Positions 1-14,854 of a stretch of 64,000 bases of DNA are shown here, in pieces. Under the pieces are notes generated by a model. The model worked only from the letters and a program-made list of their open reading frames with translations, ran no database searches and was not told the origin of the DNA. Position 1 is the first letter of the stretch. Every line of letters starts with the position of its first letter. Source of the stretch: Corbicula japonica (Eukaryota > Mollusca > Bivalvia > Venerida > Cyrenidae); contig JAZAYU010000012.1 in NCBI GenBank assembly GCA_038501625.1, forward strand, positions 3,286,001 to 3,350,000. The letters are read 5' to 3'. The translations under genes and the position numbers were made by a program.

Positions 1-991
1 ATTGCTCGTGACAGCACATTCATCATGACTCCAAGTTCTTTATGTCAAGATGGGGTTATTCCCCCTCTTGTTCTTGAATTTTTAACAAGACATAGCTCCC
101 AGGGAGACACAAGTGAACACCCATCTAGTGTAACTTTTTGGTGGATTCTGGCAATTAATAACCAAAATTACCCTTAATTTAAGGAAAACAAAGACACTTC
201 AGGTAAAATCGCAAGGGTCAGAATGATTTTTTAATTTTTTTTTTAATTTTCAAAAGTCAAAAGGTTATTTCCTGGGTCAAATGTCTATATGATTAAGGCG
301 TATCCAAGGAGTTAAGGTTCATCATAAGAAATGAGAAAAATATGGTCAGTTTCAAAACATACACCATAACCAATGAACAAAAATGAGAACCCAAGGGTTA
401 CCGTGTCAAGAGTCAGGTTAAATGTAGTATTGCCAGGGCAAGAAAATTAATATTATTTGACAAAACGAATTTATTGTCAAATATTTATCAGTTTTTAATT
501 TCGACAAATAAATAAAAAAAGCACAGACCAAAAATTATGCTTGAACTTCAATATAAATAGGTAATTTGTTGAAATTAATAATTCAGGATAACAGCTTCAC
601 ATGGAATGCTGTGAGGAGACCAGTTTGACATTCTGTCTATGACTGTCTGACGGAGCATACAGCCTTTATATTGCCACTAATTCCTGCAATGGAACATGCA
701 GCTTTTGTAACGGACAAGAATAAAAAAAAATCACAAATGTCGATACAAATAGTGGGTGCGAAAATGAGACAATTTATATAAAATATAACAAAACGTTAGA
801 ATGTGCACCACATTGAAAAAGCATCAGTTGACAAAAATGCATCAGTGTAATTGTGTGCTTGAACATTATTTGCTGAATAATAAAACTATTGAAAAAAACT
901 ATAGTGTCACTTGTAGTATTATTTTAAATTATGTGACCCAATTCTGTTTGTTGATTTCAAGTTTGAATATTCAAAGACAATGACAAGCTTA

Positions 992-1613
992 GCTACTTTT
1001 TGTGTCGCCCTTTCCAAGAAATGGCGATTCATAGGGATCGCTTTGTCCGTCCGTCCTTCGGTTCATTCGGGCCCACCGATGGGCACTTGTTGGGTACCAA
1101 AATACCCAACAAATGCCCATCTGTGAGAACTTTCCATTCATTCCATTAGTCTCTTATTGGGTAGTTTTTCGCTTGTTGGGTAGTTTTAAACAAAAGAAAT
1201 ACCCAACAAATGCCCATCTGTGGGAGCGTCCGTCTGTCACGAAAATCTAACGTTGGCTATAACTTTGCCATTTCGTAATATTTCCTCATGAAACTTTTAA
1301 ATTATATTGCTTATGACCACAGGCTCATGATGATGCCAGATTCTTTAGGTCAAGGTCACATTTGATGGAGTTATGCCCCTTTTTGTACTTTGATTTTGAC
1401 ATGAAAACTTAACGTTGACTATAACTTTGCCATTCCTTAATATTTTTTCATGAAACTTTCAAATTATATTACTTATGACAACACGCTCATGATGATGCCA
1501 AATTCTTAAGGTCAAGGTCACATTTGGTTGAGTTATGACCCTTTTTGAACTTGCATTATTTCCGACATTGTACCAGAGGGCGACACAAGAGTTCATCTGA
1601 AAACCCATCTAGT
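992..1613. mobile_element. MITE-like element with GTGTCGCCCT ends, inserted in the left arm
   Basis: The right arm reads straight across this site, so this is an insertion. Its ends are inverted: GTGTCGCCCTTTCC near 1002 and AGGGCGACAC near 1577. Inside are two head-to-tail copies of a ~160 bp unit (about 1250-1405 and 1405-1555) containing 'aaggtcaca' and 'aactttgcca'. Relatives lie at 12250-12485 and 14727-15029 and at the left window edge (1-129). The family is not named here. Confidence 0.7.
1078..1218. repeat. Nested hairpin unit around CCCAACAAATGCCCATC
   Basis: At 1078-1121 the sequence folds into a stem of about 19 bp with a 6-base loop, between GATGGGCACTTGTTGGGTA and TACCCAACAAATGCCCATC. 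The second arm recurs in direct orientation at 1200-1218, and between them a further TTGTTGGGTA/TACCCAACAA pair forms. It interrupts the surrounding GTGTCGCCC element, so it is a later insertion. Confidence 0.65.
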
Positions 1614-2268
1614 TCTGTCATATGTGCCACCGTATCTCAACTCAGAATTTTAGGTGCTGTGTATTGATACTGTGCTTGCAAACAACTGCTCACATTATTC
1701 TACCAAACTTTACAAAAGTATTCACGCCATTAAGGTAATATTTCATTTGTCTTTGAACTCTCATTGATAAAATGAAAAATTAAAAAGTCTGTCTAAATGC
1801 AAAATGCAAGGACGAAAGGAGTAATACCTTTAAATAAGTGTAGTGTCTGAGGACTGTGACCAGCTTTGTTTCACTGTTGACCATATGACCTATGTAGTAT
1901 GATATCCTTCACTTAATTTTGATTGGTCAGTTCCGAGAGAGGCATTGTCTTATTTCATATTATCGTCTACAAGTCCAATCATATTCTAATTATATCTTTA
2001 GACATATTGTCCTTCCACCAGGTTTGCTTTCCATGTCACTGCGTCTGCAAACTTGATAACAGTATTTGCCTTGACTTGTTAATTGGACCTTAATTGTTTA
2101 GGGGTCGAAGATCTATGTCTCAGAGGTCATAAAGTAAATTGGTCCCCGTTCTTGAGACGAAAGTTTGTTTCTGGTCCAACTTAATCAAACACAAACTCTT
2201 TGCCAAAGATCCATCGCTTTTCAATTGTGTTTTGATGGCCGACCCATCAGTACCTCCAGTCCTTTGAT

Positions 2269-3850
2269 ATTTTGGTTCAATTGTTTTCGTTGCTGCAACT
2301 GGCGACATTACAGTTCAATGAAGCATTGCCTTATATAAATACACATTGTAACACCAAAATATCATACTCAACTAGTGTTTTTAACAGCAGTCGTGATTTC
2401 TGCCATTGAGAAAGTTTTGCTACTGACATGTATATGACACTTTCTGATGTTTCTAGAAACATGCTACTGTCATTGTTGTACAGTGGTTGTTGTTTTTATC
2501 GTCTTTATTTTTAGCTGTTTTTTACTGTCTCTCCCACTCTGCGCCATTTTTGTGTACAACGGTTGTATTCGTTGTGATGTTACAGCGCTGTGATGTACTT
2601 CGTACCTAAGCCAATATGCGCTTGAAATATTTCGACCATGTCAATATTTGATTTAGACTCCGCCTACGATTCAATTGTCGAAATTTATCACATATCATGT
2701 GATCACGATCAATCCAATCAGAAATGTCAAACCAATATGATTTAATAATAATATGCCATCCTCATTTTGAAGCGCCTAAATAAATCTCTATCTTTCGGTA
2801 TAACTATTATATGAAACAATTATTTTTGTAAGAAATTGCTATTCAAACAAATTGTTATTGATACCCTGTAATGCCTTTCGGATTATTGAAGGATACTTTG
2901 TATAACCGATTGATAAATTAAAAAATACCTTCTTAGTATGTTCTGAAAATGTCTACCCTTTAGAATGTATTTCGTCCTTAGCACGAACAATTTATATGTG
3001 GCATATTCTATACGTATCATTTTAATGTTATTTTATCATAAGTCGTCAATTAATGTACCTTAACACTCCATTTGTGTTTTTCGTTCATTTTACCTTGATA
3101 TCTTTATAATTTCTTTCAAACTTATGTTCTCTCTTCCTTTCTAATATTTAACTGTTTTTAGGGGATGTTGTTCTTTTTTCTTGACATTAGTGCAAGCATT
3201 GTTATCATGACATGAAATCTCCAACGATTTGCGTACATGCACACATTTCAAGTGGCGTGTCCATATCAGATTCACAAAAACAACAAATTCTCACATAGTT
3301 TAAACCACGATTAAGAATTGTTGTCCTTAAATAAAAATTTATTGAAACTGTTGTTTGCTTGTATATCACGCATAGCCGTCAATTCAACTGGCTGAATTAC
3401 AGACCAGATTAGAAAGACACGTCAAAGAATTCATCAAAAGTGGTCATATTTTACAATAAGTATGTTGTATAAAGTACAAATGAAACCCAAAATACTTCAA
3501 TTAATACATGGCTATTATTCAAAGCCGCTTTTCGCATAAGAAATGCTGTTAACAGTATTTAATGAACATTTATTTAATGAACATTGAATGAAATAAATTT
3601 ACTATTTGTATTTTTTGCACACGTCTCATAATATTACCGATACTTTTCATTTTTTCTTTGCCGAAATCATATGAACGAAGAAAAGGAAAGAAAGTTTGGT
3701 GGTTTTTTTTCTATTTTCTTTAACTGTTACTAAAAACCTCTAAAGTTCTTAAGAAACACAATTTAAAGACTGTTCACAAAATCACAAATTTAATCCCTAA
3801 AAAACAAAAAGTGGCACATTTACAAAACAGGTGAATGAAATTTTTAGATT
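2269..3850. other. No recognisable gene or repeat
   Basis: AT-rich sequence with no sustained reading frame. No splice-bounded coding block, tandem repeat or inverted repeat stands out. Confidence 0.5.
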
Positions 3851-3852
3851 TT

Positions 3853-4025
3853 TGGGGGAGCGAACCCGCACCGTCACGGCGACAGCGCCTAGCCCTGCAA
3901 TCCCTGCGACGCAACCAACTGGGCTAAAACAAACAACCCCCAAAAAAGGTTGATCGGATAGCCCTGACATCCGTTAACATCACTGCATGACATCGTAAGG
4001 TTATTTTAATGATAACAATACTGAC
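3853..4025 (-). repeat. tRNA-headed SINE-like copy, degenerate
   Basis: On the minus strand, a tRNA-like segment carries an internal promoter A-box-like CAGTTGGTTGCGTCGC and a B-box-like GGTTCGCTCCC. The same tRNA-like block and the same flanking sequence (in plus orientation 'ggatagccctgacat...catcactgcatgacatcg') recur at 39890-40130. Shared sequence on both sides of the tRNA-like block shows a dispersed repeat and not a functional tRNA gene. Confidence 0.6.
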
Positions 4026-5300
4026 TAAATTATGTTTTAAGCGACCTACAATATTAAAGATATGTGAATGAAACGTTCGTAGTTCTGACAACGCATTTAG
4101 AAAATGTCAAAAAAAATTCATATATATATAAACTTAGTACTGATGTTTTAATGTAAATATGAAATATAATAAATAAAAACAAATTCATTAAAATATAAGG
4201 AGTATAAGAAGACGCCAACATACACACGGGGTGGGGTAATATTCACATAAACGACCACATCATTAAAACACTATACAGAATAGTTTGTTGTTACATGTAA
4301 TTTGAAATTTAAGGAATGTCGTTCGATGACATCAAACCCTTAACCACCAGAAAAAATAACTTTCAGCATGACATACAGGTGCATACAAGAAATATATTGT
4401 ATATTCTATCAAGTTTTCTTTTATATTCCCGTTTGCAAAAATCTCGCAGCATCAACGAGACAAGAATAAAGATAATAAATAAATAAAATTGGTCCAATTC
4501 GTTGGCCAAGTCTCAAATGTATATACCTTAAGTAAGTCCGTTCAGTCATAAAACAACATCAGTAAAGTTACATCACATGTCACAGCGATATGACTTAACT
4601 ATAAAATAGAGTGTTCAAATCACTTCATTGTTACCCTAGAAACACCGTAATGAATGTATAATCCATATTACCCAGTTGGGGCACATGATGAATAATTGAG
4701 AAATGTTTAATTCAGATTAGGATAAGAGCTACAATGTTTAAAAGACATCAGCTTCAAAAAAGGTTCAAATACAACATAATTTGTTAACATAAAAATAGCT
4801 GTTTTGCCAAATCCACCGGCACCATGTAATCATTTCCGACCAGACTCACGTGACTATCATCATTTCGGCGAATAAACAACTTAAAATCTATATGCGGAAT
4901 TAACCTTGCTATTTTTAAAAATGAACTCACAAACATGTCATAAGAACATTACCAACACTAGTGTACACATTTGATAGTTATTTCTTATGACTCAGTAATG
5001 CATTTAAATGATAAAGAAGAAATTACAATGGTACCATTTTATTTCGCTGGCACGAAATTTCTCGCAATCGCTGAAAAAGACTGTTTCGCGCGGACGTAAA
5101 ATCACGCAAACCCAATTTTTCAAATATAATAACCAAACTCATTATTATAATTTATATTTAACCGACCAGTTATTGTTTCCTCTTTTAAGAGCAGTTAAAA
5201 ATTTAAAAAAAAACACAATAAAACTCCGGGCGTCAACAACATTATAAATGAACAAATAAAAGCAAACGTGTATTACATGTTACCAATTTACATTAAACTG
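4026..5300. other. No recognisable gene or repeat
   Basis: AT-rich, with only short simple tracts such as 'tatatatata' near 4122. The short frame at 5008-5247 shows no family features and no splice context. Confidence 0.45.
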
Positions 5301-5307
5301 TAAATAT

Positions 5308-6960
5308 TTTTTTTAATGAAGGTATGATTCCCGAAACATGGACAATGGGTATAATTAAACCAATCTATAAAGGTAAAGGAGATCCAAAATTATCAGAAAA
5401 TTACCGTCCTATCTCTTTGCTCAGTTGTTTGGAAAATTGTTTACTAGTATAATTAATAATAGGCTAAATACATTTGCAGAAAAATCGGGAGTAATTAAAG
5501 ATGTCCAAGCTGGTTTTCGTAAACATCTCTCAACGATTGATAATTTATTTATTTTGAGAAGCATTTTAGATATCGTTTTTTTTTCAGAAAAGAAAAAATT
5601 GATATGCTGTTTTATTGATTTTAAACAATGTTTTGATAGTATCTGGAGAGTCGGACTTTGGCAAAAATTACAAAAAGAAAGAATTAATGGCAAATGTTTC
5701 CAAGTTATTTACAAAATGTATGAAAATATAAAGTCAAAAATTAAGACACATGGAGGAACATCTGATTTTTTTAACTGTGATAACGGTGTAAGACAAGGAG
5801 AGAATTTATCTCGCTTTTTATTTAGTATATTTTTAAATGATCTTGATAGTTATCTTACAGATCATCATGTACAAGGAGTAAACAAAAATGTCGCAATTGA
5901 TGATTTCCACATACGTGGAAACTCAATATCAATACCAGTAAAACGAAAATTATTACATTTAGTAAGAGTTCTCGTAATAGGGTAAGAACATACAAATTAG
6001 GTGCAGACGAACTCGAAAACGTAAGCGAATATAAATACCTAGGCGTTTTTCTTTCTAAAAGTGGTTCATTTGCGACAACTAAGAAATACATTGCTCAACA
6101 AGGTGAGAAAGCCCTTTTTGCTTTGCTTAGAAAAATTAATACTTTAGCCTTACCATATGTTATTCAAATAGATCTCTTGGAAAAAAACCGTTAAACCCGT
6201 ATTGATCTATGGCAGTGAAGTTTGGGGTTATGGGAATTTAGACATTCTAGAACGTATACAGTTAAAATTTTATAAGTATATATTTAACTTGAAAAATTCA
6301 ACTCCGTCATACATGGTATATGGTGAAGCAGGGATAATGCCATTATCTGTAGACATTAAAAGCCGTGCTATATCTTATTGGACTAAAGTTGTCACGGAAC
6401 AAACAGAAAGTCCGCAATTAAGATTATCAACAAAGGTTTATAAAATACTCTATAATTTGCATTCTGAAAACAACATTAAATCTTTATGGATCGATAACAT
6501 TAAGACCACATTTTGCGACATAGGTCTCCCAGAGATATGGTATTCTCAAGAGTTTCCAAACCAAAAATGGTTGATTACAAGCGCTAAGCAAAGACTCAAG
6601 GATATTTTTTATTCAACAATGGCAAGCAGACATTGCTCGAACAACAAATACCAATATTTATAAATTATTTAAACAAGATTTTAAACGTAGCAAGTATGTA
6701 GATATTTTACCACAATATAATTGTAAAAAGTTAATGGCCTTTTTAACAAGAAACTATCGTTTACCTATCGAAGTTGGACGTTGGCAATGAACTTGGCCAC
6801 GTATTCGATTACTTATTAGTTTGCCCACAATTTCGTATCGAACGAAGGAAAAATCTACGCGAATATTATTATCGAAGACGTAATATGTTAAAGTTCATAA
6901 ATTTATTATCAACCGAAAACCATGGTGCTCTAAGAAAATAAAGTTACTTCGCAGATAAGA
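5308..6960 (+). pseudogene. Broken non-LTR retrotransposon (LINE) reverse transcriptase
   Basis: Conceptual translation gives LINE reverse transcriptase blocks in order. First is an N-terminal block ending in NYRPIS (5340-5415). Then come QAGFRKH (about 5508), a DFKQCFDS block (about 5616), GVRQGENLS (about 5785), a KYLGVFLSK block (about 6035), a GSEVWGYG block (about 6212) and an RIERRKNLREYYYRRRN tail near 6835-6885. The frame shifts near 5425 and again several times after 5890. The stretch that should carry the catalytic Y/F-A-D-D box, between about 5880 and 5945, is deleted. The locus cannot encode an active enzyme. The clade is left open; it resembles LINE families common in bivalves. 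Confidence 0.85.
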
Positions 6961-7760
6961 TATTACGAATGGTAAACGCTGTCTAGTGAGATTTACCTTT
7001 TTGACGCAGTTCTTTTTCAAAGTCTTTTGTTATACGTTTTTTCAAACACAATGTAACACGGTTTCCTTCCATTTTAACCATTAATATATGGCATAGTTAT
7101 TTGAAATTATGTTCAAAAGTTAAGTGTATATATGTATTTGTATTTGTGTGTACATGTGTATGCGTACGAGGGGTGTTAGGTAAATTCCCGGACTGTTCTC
7201 ATATAATCTCAACGGCTTCATTGATAGTAATGAAAATTTGCAGACATACTAAATAAAATGTTTATAATTTAAATATGAAACAAATAAGTGGTAAATTTGA
7301 ATTTTCTTTGTGCTATTGTTGCTATAGCAACATAAGGGAAGCCTACCCGGGGCATTACATACGTATGTGCATTAAAACCGTCCGAAAACAGTAAATATTT
7401 GTATAATTTCTTCCAATTTTTGATATGTAATTAAACTGACGTTACTCTGTCCGTGACGTAAATTTTGAGCGAAATCATAGCGTATTGCGTGCGTGACGTC
7501 AAATTAAAATGACGTCATTGTTTACCAACGCACTTGCGTTATGGCGTCGTTGGACTTCGTTGTCGTTACAGTTTTGAAGTAACATTAAAAATATTCCAAA
7601 AGAAATTGGACAGTTATAACTAATTTAATTTCCTTTGTGAATATAATTATTCAATACCTCACAATGTATATAAAATTGCGATACGGGCAACCAAATACAA
7701 AGTGTAGGTCCATTTGGACATTACCACGTTTCGGATACATATGTCACTGTGTAACTATAT
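6961..7760. other. Non-coding; possible mariner-like left end at 7166
   Basis: At about 7166-7195 the sequence CGAGGGGTGTTAGGTAAATT looks like the left inverted terminal repeat of a mariner/Tc1-type element. It is followed by a short ATG-led frame near 7541 that stops after 13 codons. No matching right end was found, so this is at most a truncated relic. Confidence 0.3.
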
Positions 7761-7829
7761 GGTTTAATTTTAGCTTAGGTTTTTTAATTCGCGCACCGGA
7801 CCGTGCGCGAAATACGTGAAAATTAAACC
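7761..7829. repeat. Two-tier stem-loop
   Basis: An outer stem GGTTTAATTTT (7761-7771) pairs with AAAATTAAACC (7819-7829). An inner stem TCGCGCAC (7789-7796) pairs with GTGCGCGA (7803-7810) around a 6-base loop. It may be the core of a small foldback element. Confidence 0.5.
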
Positions 7830-8690
7830 ATCACTAAATAAAATGATACCACAGTATTTCTATGGGGTAGCCGTTTTCAAATGACAATTTAGACCATACG
7901 GGATATCTTTTTCTACGCTTAATAAACGGTTATATAAGGTATCCTCCTATAATCCGAAGGTCATTACAGGGTATAAACAATAATTTGTTTGAATTGCATT
8001 TTCTCACAATAAAAAAATAGTGTTCCTTAATAATAGTTATACCACAAGATAGGTATTAAGAGGTACTAAAACACATTTTATAAAACGACAAAGTTGCCAG
8101 AAAATAAATTATCAAACACAATCGTCGTTCATTTGAAAAAGCCAATTATGTCATTTATTTCTATCAATTACAGTGTGAAACTGGCATTACAAAAACAATC
8201 AATCACTGGATCACAACAATCCTTTTCATCACATGATCTAAGTAAACATTTCTATACAGAACAGTATGTATACAAATCGACAACAAAACACATACCTTTT
8301 TTCTACTTGTTTGGTAGCTATCTTCCACAGGGCACTTAACATTTGGTGCAGGGTAGCTGCGACACGACAGTGAGATGGTAAGATATTAACAGACAAGCAA
8401 TAATTATGCAAAGACTAAGGTACATAGATGATTTCTAGTTAATTCTAGATCTTCCCGTTGCCAGTTATCATTATTTTACATTTAACTTATCCCTTCATGC
8501 TTTTCAGAGATACAGTTAGTTGTCCGGTTCCGGTGGATTTTTCATATTTTGTACATAAAATGTTTTATATGGTCGATCTAGGAAAGAGGTTTCTTGCATA
8601 TAAGTAGAAAAATATCTCCTCTATAAAACAGAATTTTTGTTTTTTACGTTTCATTAAAAAAATCGCCTGCAAATTGTTGACTGATCGCTG
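7830..8690. other. No recognisable gene or repeat
   Basis: Ordinary AT-rich sequence. The 81-codon frame at 8094 lacks a normal start and any family feature. Confidence 0.4.
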
Positions 8691-9187
8691 TTGTCATTTA
8701 GCTAGTTCCGACGAGCAGTTTTCACTTCCGGTGGAAAATGAGTCAAAGGTAAAAATCATAGCTAGATGCGCCAAAGGGGATTTCTTTTCATTGGTTCAGC
8801 TGCAACACCTTGTCAAGTCATATTTTGAACTTTTTCTCGTGAAGTAAAATAACAAGAATTCAACATCTGCATTTAATATCACAATGATTGAATGAATAGC
8901 TTAAAATTAATGTACAACACTCGGTAATTAAAGGCTACCATCACTTTAAAATCAAGCATCTAATGGATGTTTCCTTGGAAGTTGATATTGAGTATACCAA
9001 TGTGCAAGATGTAAATACAGCTCTTGTGTGGATTAAAAGAACTGCCTATAGATGTTACAATGTTACAAGCGACTCAGTGCGCTTTCTGAAGGTTGCCCGG
9101 GTCCGGAGGATTTGCTTGTTCTGTTGGGTTCCGATTATTACTCACATATTTCTGGTTGGCGCCTATTGGCGGCGTATGGTATGTTGA
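8690..9187 (+). other. Weak gene-like traces
   Basis: A short ATG in good context (GTGGAAAATGAG, about 8738-8744) is followed after about three codons by a plausible donor (AAG|GTAAAA), preceded by CTTCCGG motifs. About 200 bases on, a frame from 8963 (MDVSLEVDIEYTNVQDVNTA) looks somewhat coding but has no strong splice sites. The second frame at 9052 contains LLVLLGSDYY, reminiscent of retroelement protease regions. None of this is enough for a gene call. Confidence 0.2.
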
Positions 9188-9269
9188 CAATTATTTTAGT
9201 CAAACAACAATTTTTATTTGTAGTGATTTTCAGAAACATTGATTAACATTAAGTTAATGAAATAAAACT

Positions 9270-9670
9270 TCAAAACATGCCAGGTATGGTAATTTTGCAT
9301 GAGTGAGTCGTGTTGGAAACACTTCTTTTTGGGATATTTTCTTATCAAACATATTCACAAATAATCAAAATTGTTTCCTCTTTAATTTTTATTATGACAA
9401 ACGTGTTTGCAAGAAGCTCCTCCATTTGGGCCCTCGTCAAATAAAATCATGAATAAATGTGAATGATCACCCTCCTTCCACAGCAAATTTTGTACATATA
9501 AAACAATTTCAACAAGCCAATATTTGTATCAATACCATCTGTAATGATTGTACATTAAAAAATGATTCAGCTTTTAACGTTTGGAATGTAGGTCACTCGA
9601 GTAATTATAGAACGCGGTTTTCGAACACAACTCACTCATGCAAAATTACCATACCTGGCACGTTTTGAAT
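9270..9670. mobile_element. Foldback element with ~45 bp inverted ends
   Basis: The left end around 9271-9315 (CATGCCAGGTATGGTAATTT) is the reverse complement of 9612-9668, with a few mismatches. The element is about 400 bp and shows no coding capacity. It abuts a LINE 3' relic on its right. Confidence 0.65.
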
Positions 9671-10105
9671 TTCTATTTCATAAACTTAATGAACAGGATG
9701 AATGGAAAATATATCATAGTTTACCTTTTAACCTCACAACTGACACTAGTATACAATAGTTTCAAGTGAGGTTACTGCATAGAGTGCTAGGTACAATAGA
9801 GCTGTTACGGAGATAATTCTTTATGCAAATTTTGTTTAAGGGAGAGAGAGTCTATAGAGCACTTAATTTGTTTTGGAGATGTTTGAAAATGCTTTTAGAT
9901 CAGTGGATGTCTTTACAACAATTAAAGAGCATGTTATACTTTTTGGTTTTAAACAAAGAAAATTTTAACCAGAAAACCTCTTTTTGATTTGTGTAAAGAT
10001 GTATATTTACAAATGCAAAATGCTTAAACAACCAACAGTAGATGGTTTGAAAGCTGATATGAACTATCTTTTGAAAATATATAAAGAGATATGGATGCAA
10101 TCATA
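9671..10105 (+). pseudogene. Degenerate LINE C-terminal fragment
   Basis: Translation across several frames gives NEQDEWKIYHSLPF, then WFQVRLLHRVLGT and a short 'IEHLICFGDV' block. This pattern (WFQxRxxHRxLGT and a Cys/His knuckle followed by 'EHL') belongs to the region after the reverse transcriptase in several animal LINE families. Multiple frameshifts and stops are present. Confidence 0.6.
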
Positions 10106-10465
10106 AAAAATATATTATTTCTTAATAAAGTTAAACATTTGATTGAAACATTTATTGGTCTGGGAACATACAGTTTTTTCGCTACATTTTTTTTTGTTGA
10201 ATAAGGTATTGTAATGTAGTTGTTAAACACTCTTGTTGATTGCTGCTCTACTAAAGTCTATACTCCAACTTTTTCAAACAGCAACGAAAATAAACCGGTA
10301 GTTAAATAGGATGACTTTTCTGTATTTTAACTATTTTTGTATACAAAAACACCTCTCAAAATATTAAGCATGTTTTATCTAAGGAGAACAGAAATTCTGA
10401 GTTATTCACTAGTAGATATTGTAACTTGTATGTTTCTTTAAATGTACATGTATGTTTTGGTTTAG

Positions 10466-12249
<1,784 letters not shown>

Positions 12250-12485
12250 ATGGGTGTTCAGTTGAACACATGTGTTGCCCTCTGGTACTATGTCGGAATA
12301 AAAATCCATGTACAAAGAGGGGCATAACTCCATCAAATGTGACATTGACCTAAGAATTAAGGCATCACCATCAGCGTGTTGTCATAAGCTATATAACTTT
12401 AAACGTTAAGTTTTCGTAACGGACGGACGGACAGACGGACAAAGCGATCCCTATGTATCGGCTTTTTATCGAAAGGGCGACACAA
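12250..12485 (-). mobile_element. Short GTGTCGCCC-family MITE copy
   Basis: It runs from GATGGGTGTTCAG to AAGGGCGACACAAAA, with internal 'gggcataactccatcaaatg' and 'acggacggacgg'. It is one unit of the family also seen at 992-1613 and 14727-15029. Confidence 0.7.
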
Positions 12486-13155
12486 AAACCGAGGTAATGG
12501 GAACAAGGTAATGTTCACCAATACTGACTTGTCACTCTTGCATATGACCCTATAATGGAACCCCCATTTAAAAGTTTTTTACTCTCATTTTGCGCTCTCC
12601 CTTTATGGGAGTGTTAGACGGTGGTATGTCCTGGAGTTAACTCAGTTCAACGCTAAAATCGAATATGAAATGAATAATGATATGGGTCTGTTTTTTTTTT
12701 TCATATTGACTTACGAGCCATACCTTTTCAGATTCATACTTAGATATCTGCTATTGATTTCAGTAGACTAAAAATAACTCACTATAATAGTGAACAAGAT
12801 TTAACTAGTTTGAACTATCTCGAAATTTTAAATTAAATACACATGTATCATCATAACTATAACATCTATCGTTCTGTGCTTCAATAAATATTATACATGT
12901 TTATGATCTATGGAAGTCCTGTACTACCTGTTTTTGTGTGTGTGTTGGTGGGGGGGGGGTAATCGACTTACAACAACCGAAATAACTTACTTTAAGCGTT
13001 TTCTGGCTTTTTTCTCAATATGGTAAAATGGAGTTAGTTAATAATTTTTTCAGGCGACAACTTGTGCACCCCGTCAGACACAGCATGTGAAATCCGCTAG
13101 TCGATTGTTTGAATTGTGAACGCGTTGTACTTGTGATTAATGATAATGTAAAGTA
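12486..13155. other. Loop-side flank with a relic of the 23139 MITE
   Basis: About 12515-12553 contains CTTGTCACTCTTGCATATGA and CCCTATA, matching one end of the MITE at 23139-23304 with a few mismatches. The rest is unremarkable apart from a short G run near 12950. Confidence 0.5.
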
Positions 13156-14854
13156 ATCAAAGGACTGGAGGTACTGATGGGTCGGCCATCAAAACATAAT
13201 TTAAAAGCGATTGATTTATGACAAAGAGTGCGGGTTTGATTAAGTTTGACCAGAAACAAAATTTCGTCTCAAGAACGGGGACCAATTTACTTTATGTCCT
13301 CTGAGACATAGATCTTCGACACAAAAAACATTTAGGGTCCCATTAACAAGTGAAGACAAATACTATTATCAAGTTTGCAGACGCGGTGACATTAAAAGTG
13401 AACCTGGGGGTAGGACAATATGTCTAAAGTCATAATTAGAATATGATTGGACGTGTGGACGATAATATGAAATAATGCACTGTCTGTCTCAGAATTGACC
13501 AATCACAATTAAGTGGATGATATCATACTTCATAGGTCATGATATGATCAACAGTGAAACAAAGCTGGTCACAGTTCCGAGACACAACACTTTATTTAAA
13601 GGTATTACTCCTTTCGTCCTTGCATTTTGCATTTAGACAGATTTTTTAATTTTTCATTTTATCAACGAGAGTGCAATGACAAATGGAATATTACCTTAAT
13701 GTTGTGAATACTTTTGTAAAGTTTGGAAGAATCCTGTGAGCAGTTGTTTGTAAGCAAAGTATCATTAGACAGCACCTAAAATTCTGAGTTGAGATACGGT
13801 GACACCGATGACGGAAAAAGCTTGTCATAATTTTTGAATATTCAAACTTGAAATCAACAAATACAATTGGGTAACATGATTTAAAATAATACTACAAGTG
13901 ACACTATGTTGTTGTTTTTTTCAATGGTTCTATTTTTCAGCAAATAATGTTCAAACACACAATTACACCAATGCTTTTTTGTCAATTGATGTTTTTTCCA
14001 TGAGGTGTAGCGACATTTGTGATTTTTTTATTCTTGTCCATTACAAAAGCATGCTCCATTGCAGGAATTAGTGGAAATATAAAGGCGGTATGCTCCCTCA
14101 GACAGTCATAGACAGAATCGTCAAACTGGTCTCCTCACAGCATTCCATGTTATCCTGAAATAGTAATTTCAACAAATAACCTATTTATATTGAAGTTCAA
14201 GCATAATTTATGGTCTATGATTTTTTTAATTTATTTGTCGACATTAAAAACTGATAAATATTTGACCATAAATGAGTTTTGTCCAATAATTTTGCTATTC
14301 TTGCCCTGGCAATACTACATTAATCCCGACTCTTGACACGGTAACCCTTGGGTTCTCATTTAGTTCATCGTTTATGGTGTCTGTTTTGAAACTTAACATT
14401 TTATTAACCATGCTCTCTCTGGCTGTATGGGGAGGCTGTGTCTTCTGAATGTTGCAATTCCCGATATGCATATTTCACTTTTTACTAATAGAAAAAAAAA
14501 TTTCTCATTTCTTATGATGAACATTCACTCCTTGGAGACGCCTTTTATCATATAGACAACCAGGGGTTCCATTTGACTCAGGAAATGACCTTTTGACTTT
14601 TGAAAATTAAAAAAAAAATTCAAAACCTCATTCTGACTCCAATGATTTTTGCTGAAGTGTCTGTGTTTCCCTTAAATTAAGGGTAATTTTGGTTATTAAT
14701 TGCCTGAATCAACGAAAAGGTTACACTAGATGGGTGTTCACTTGTGTCGCCCTGGGAGCTATGAAAGGTTAAAAATGCAAGAAAAAGAAGGGGAATAACC
14801 CCCACTTTGACATAAAGAACTTGGAGTCATGATGAGTGTGTTGTCATGAGCAAT
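13156..14854 (-). repeat. Right arm of the large inverted repeat
   Basis: Reverse complement of 1-2268, colinear from 13156 (pairing with 2268) to at least 14854 (pairing with 1). It lacks the 620 bp insertion of the left arm. It gains a ~100 bp insertion at about 14395-14500 that is a fragment of the Penelope-associated module (see 27022-27960). Arms have therefore diverged by independent insertions. Confidence 0.85.

Larger units (their letters stand above)
1..2268 (+). repeat. Left arm of a large dispersed inverted repeat
   Basis: This stretch reappears in reverse complement at 13156-14854 with only scattered differences by eye. Position 1 pairs with about 14854 and 2268 with about 13156. 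The arm continues beyond the window edge. The left copy is longer mainly because it carries a 620 bp insertion (about 992-1613) that the right copy lacks. It holds no convincing gene. The reading frame at 2120-2308 (minus) is short and is broken in the other copy. It is either an unclassified transposon present twice in opposite orientation or an inverted segmental duplication. Confidence 0.85.

Noticed and set aside
2120..2308. 62-codon frame inside the inverted-repeat arm
   Set aside because: Its counterpart at 13156-13330 is broken by substitutions and the frame has no family features; it belongs to a repeat.
9052..9246. BEL/Pao-type retroelement protease fragment (LLVLLGSDYY)
   Set aside because: Only about ten residues look similar and no flanking gag or RT sequence follows.
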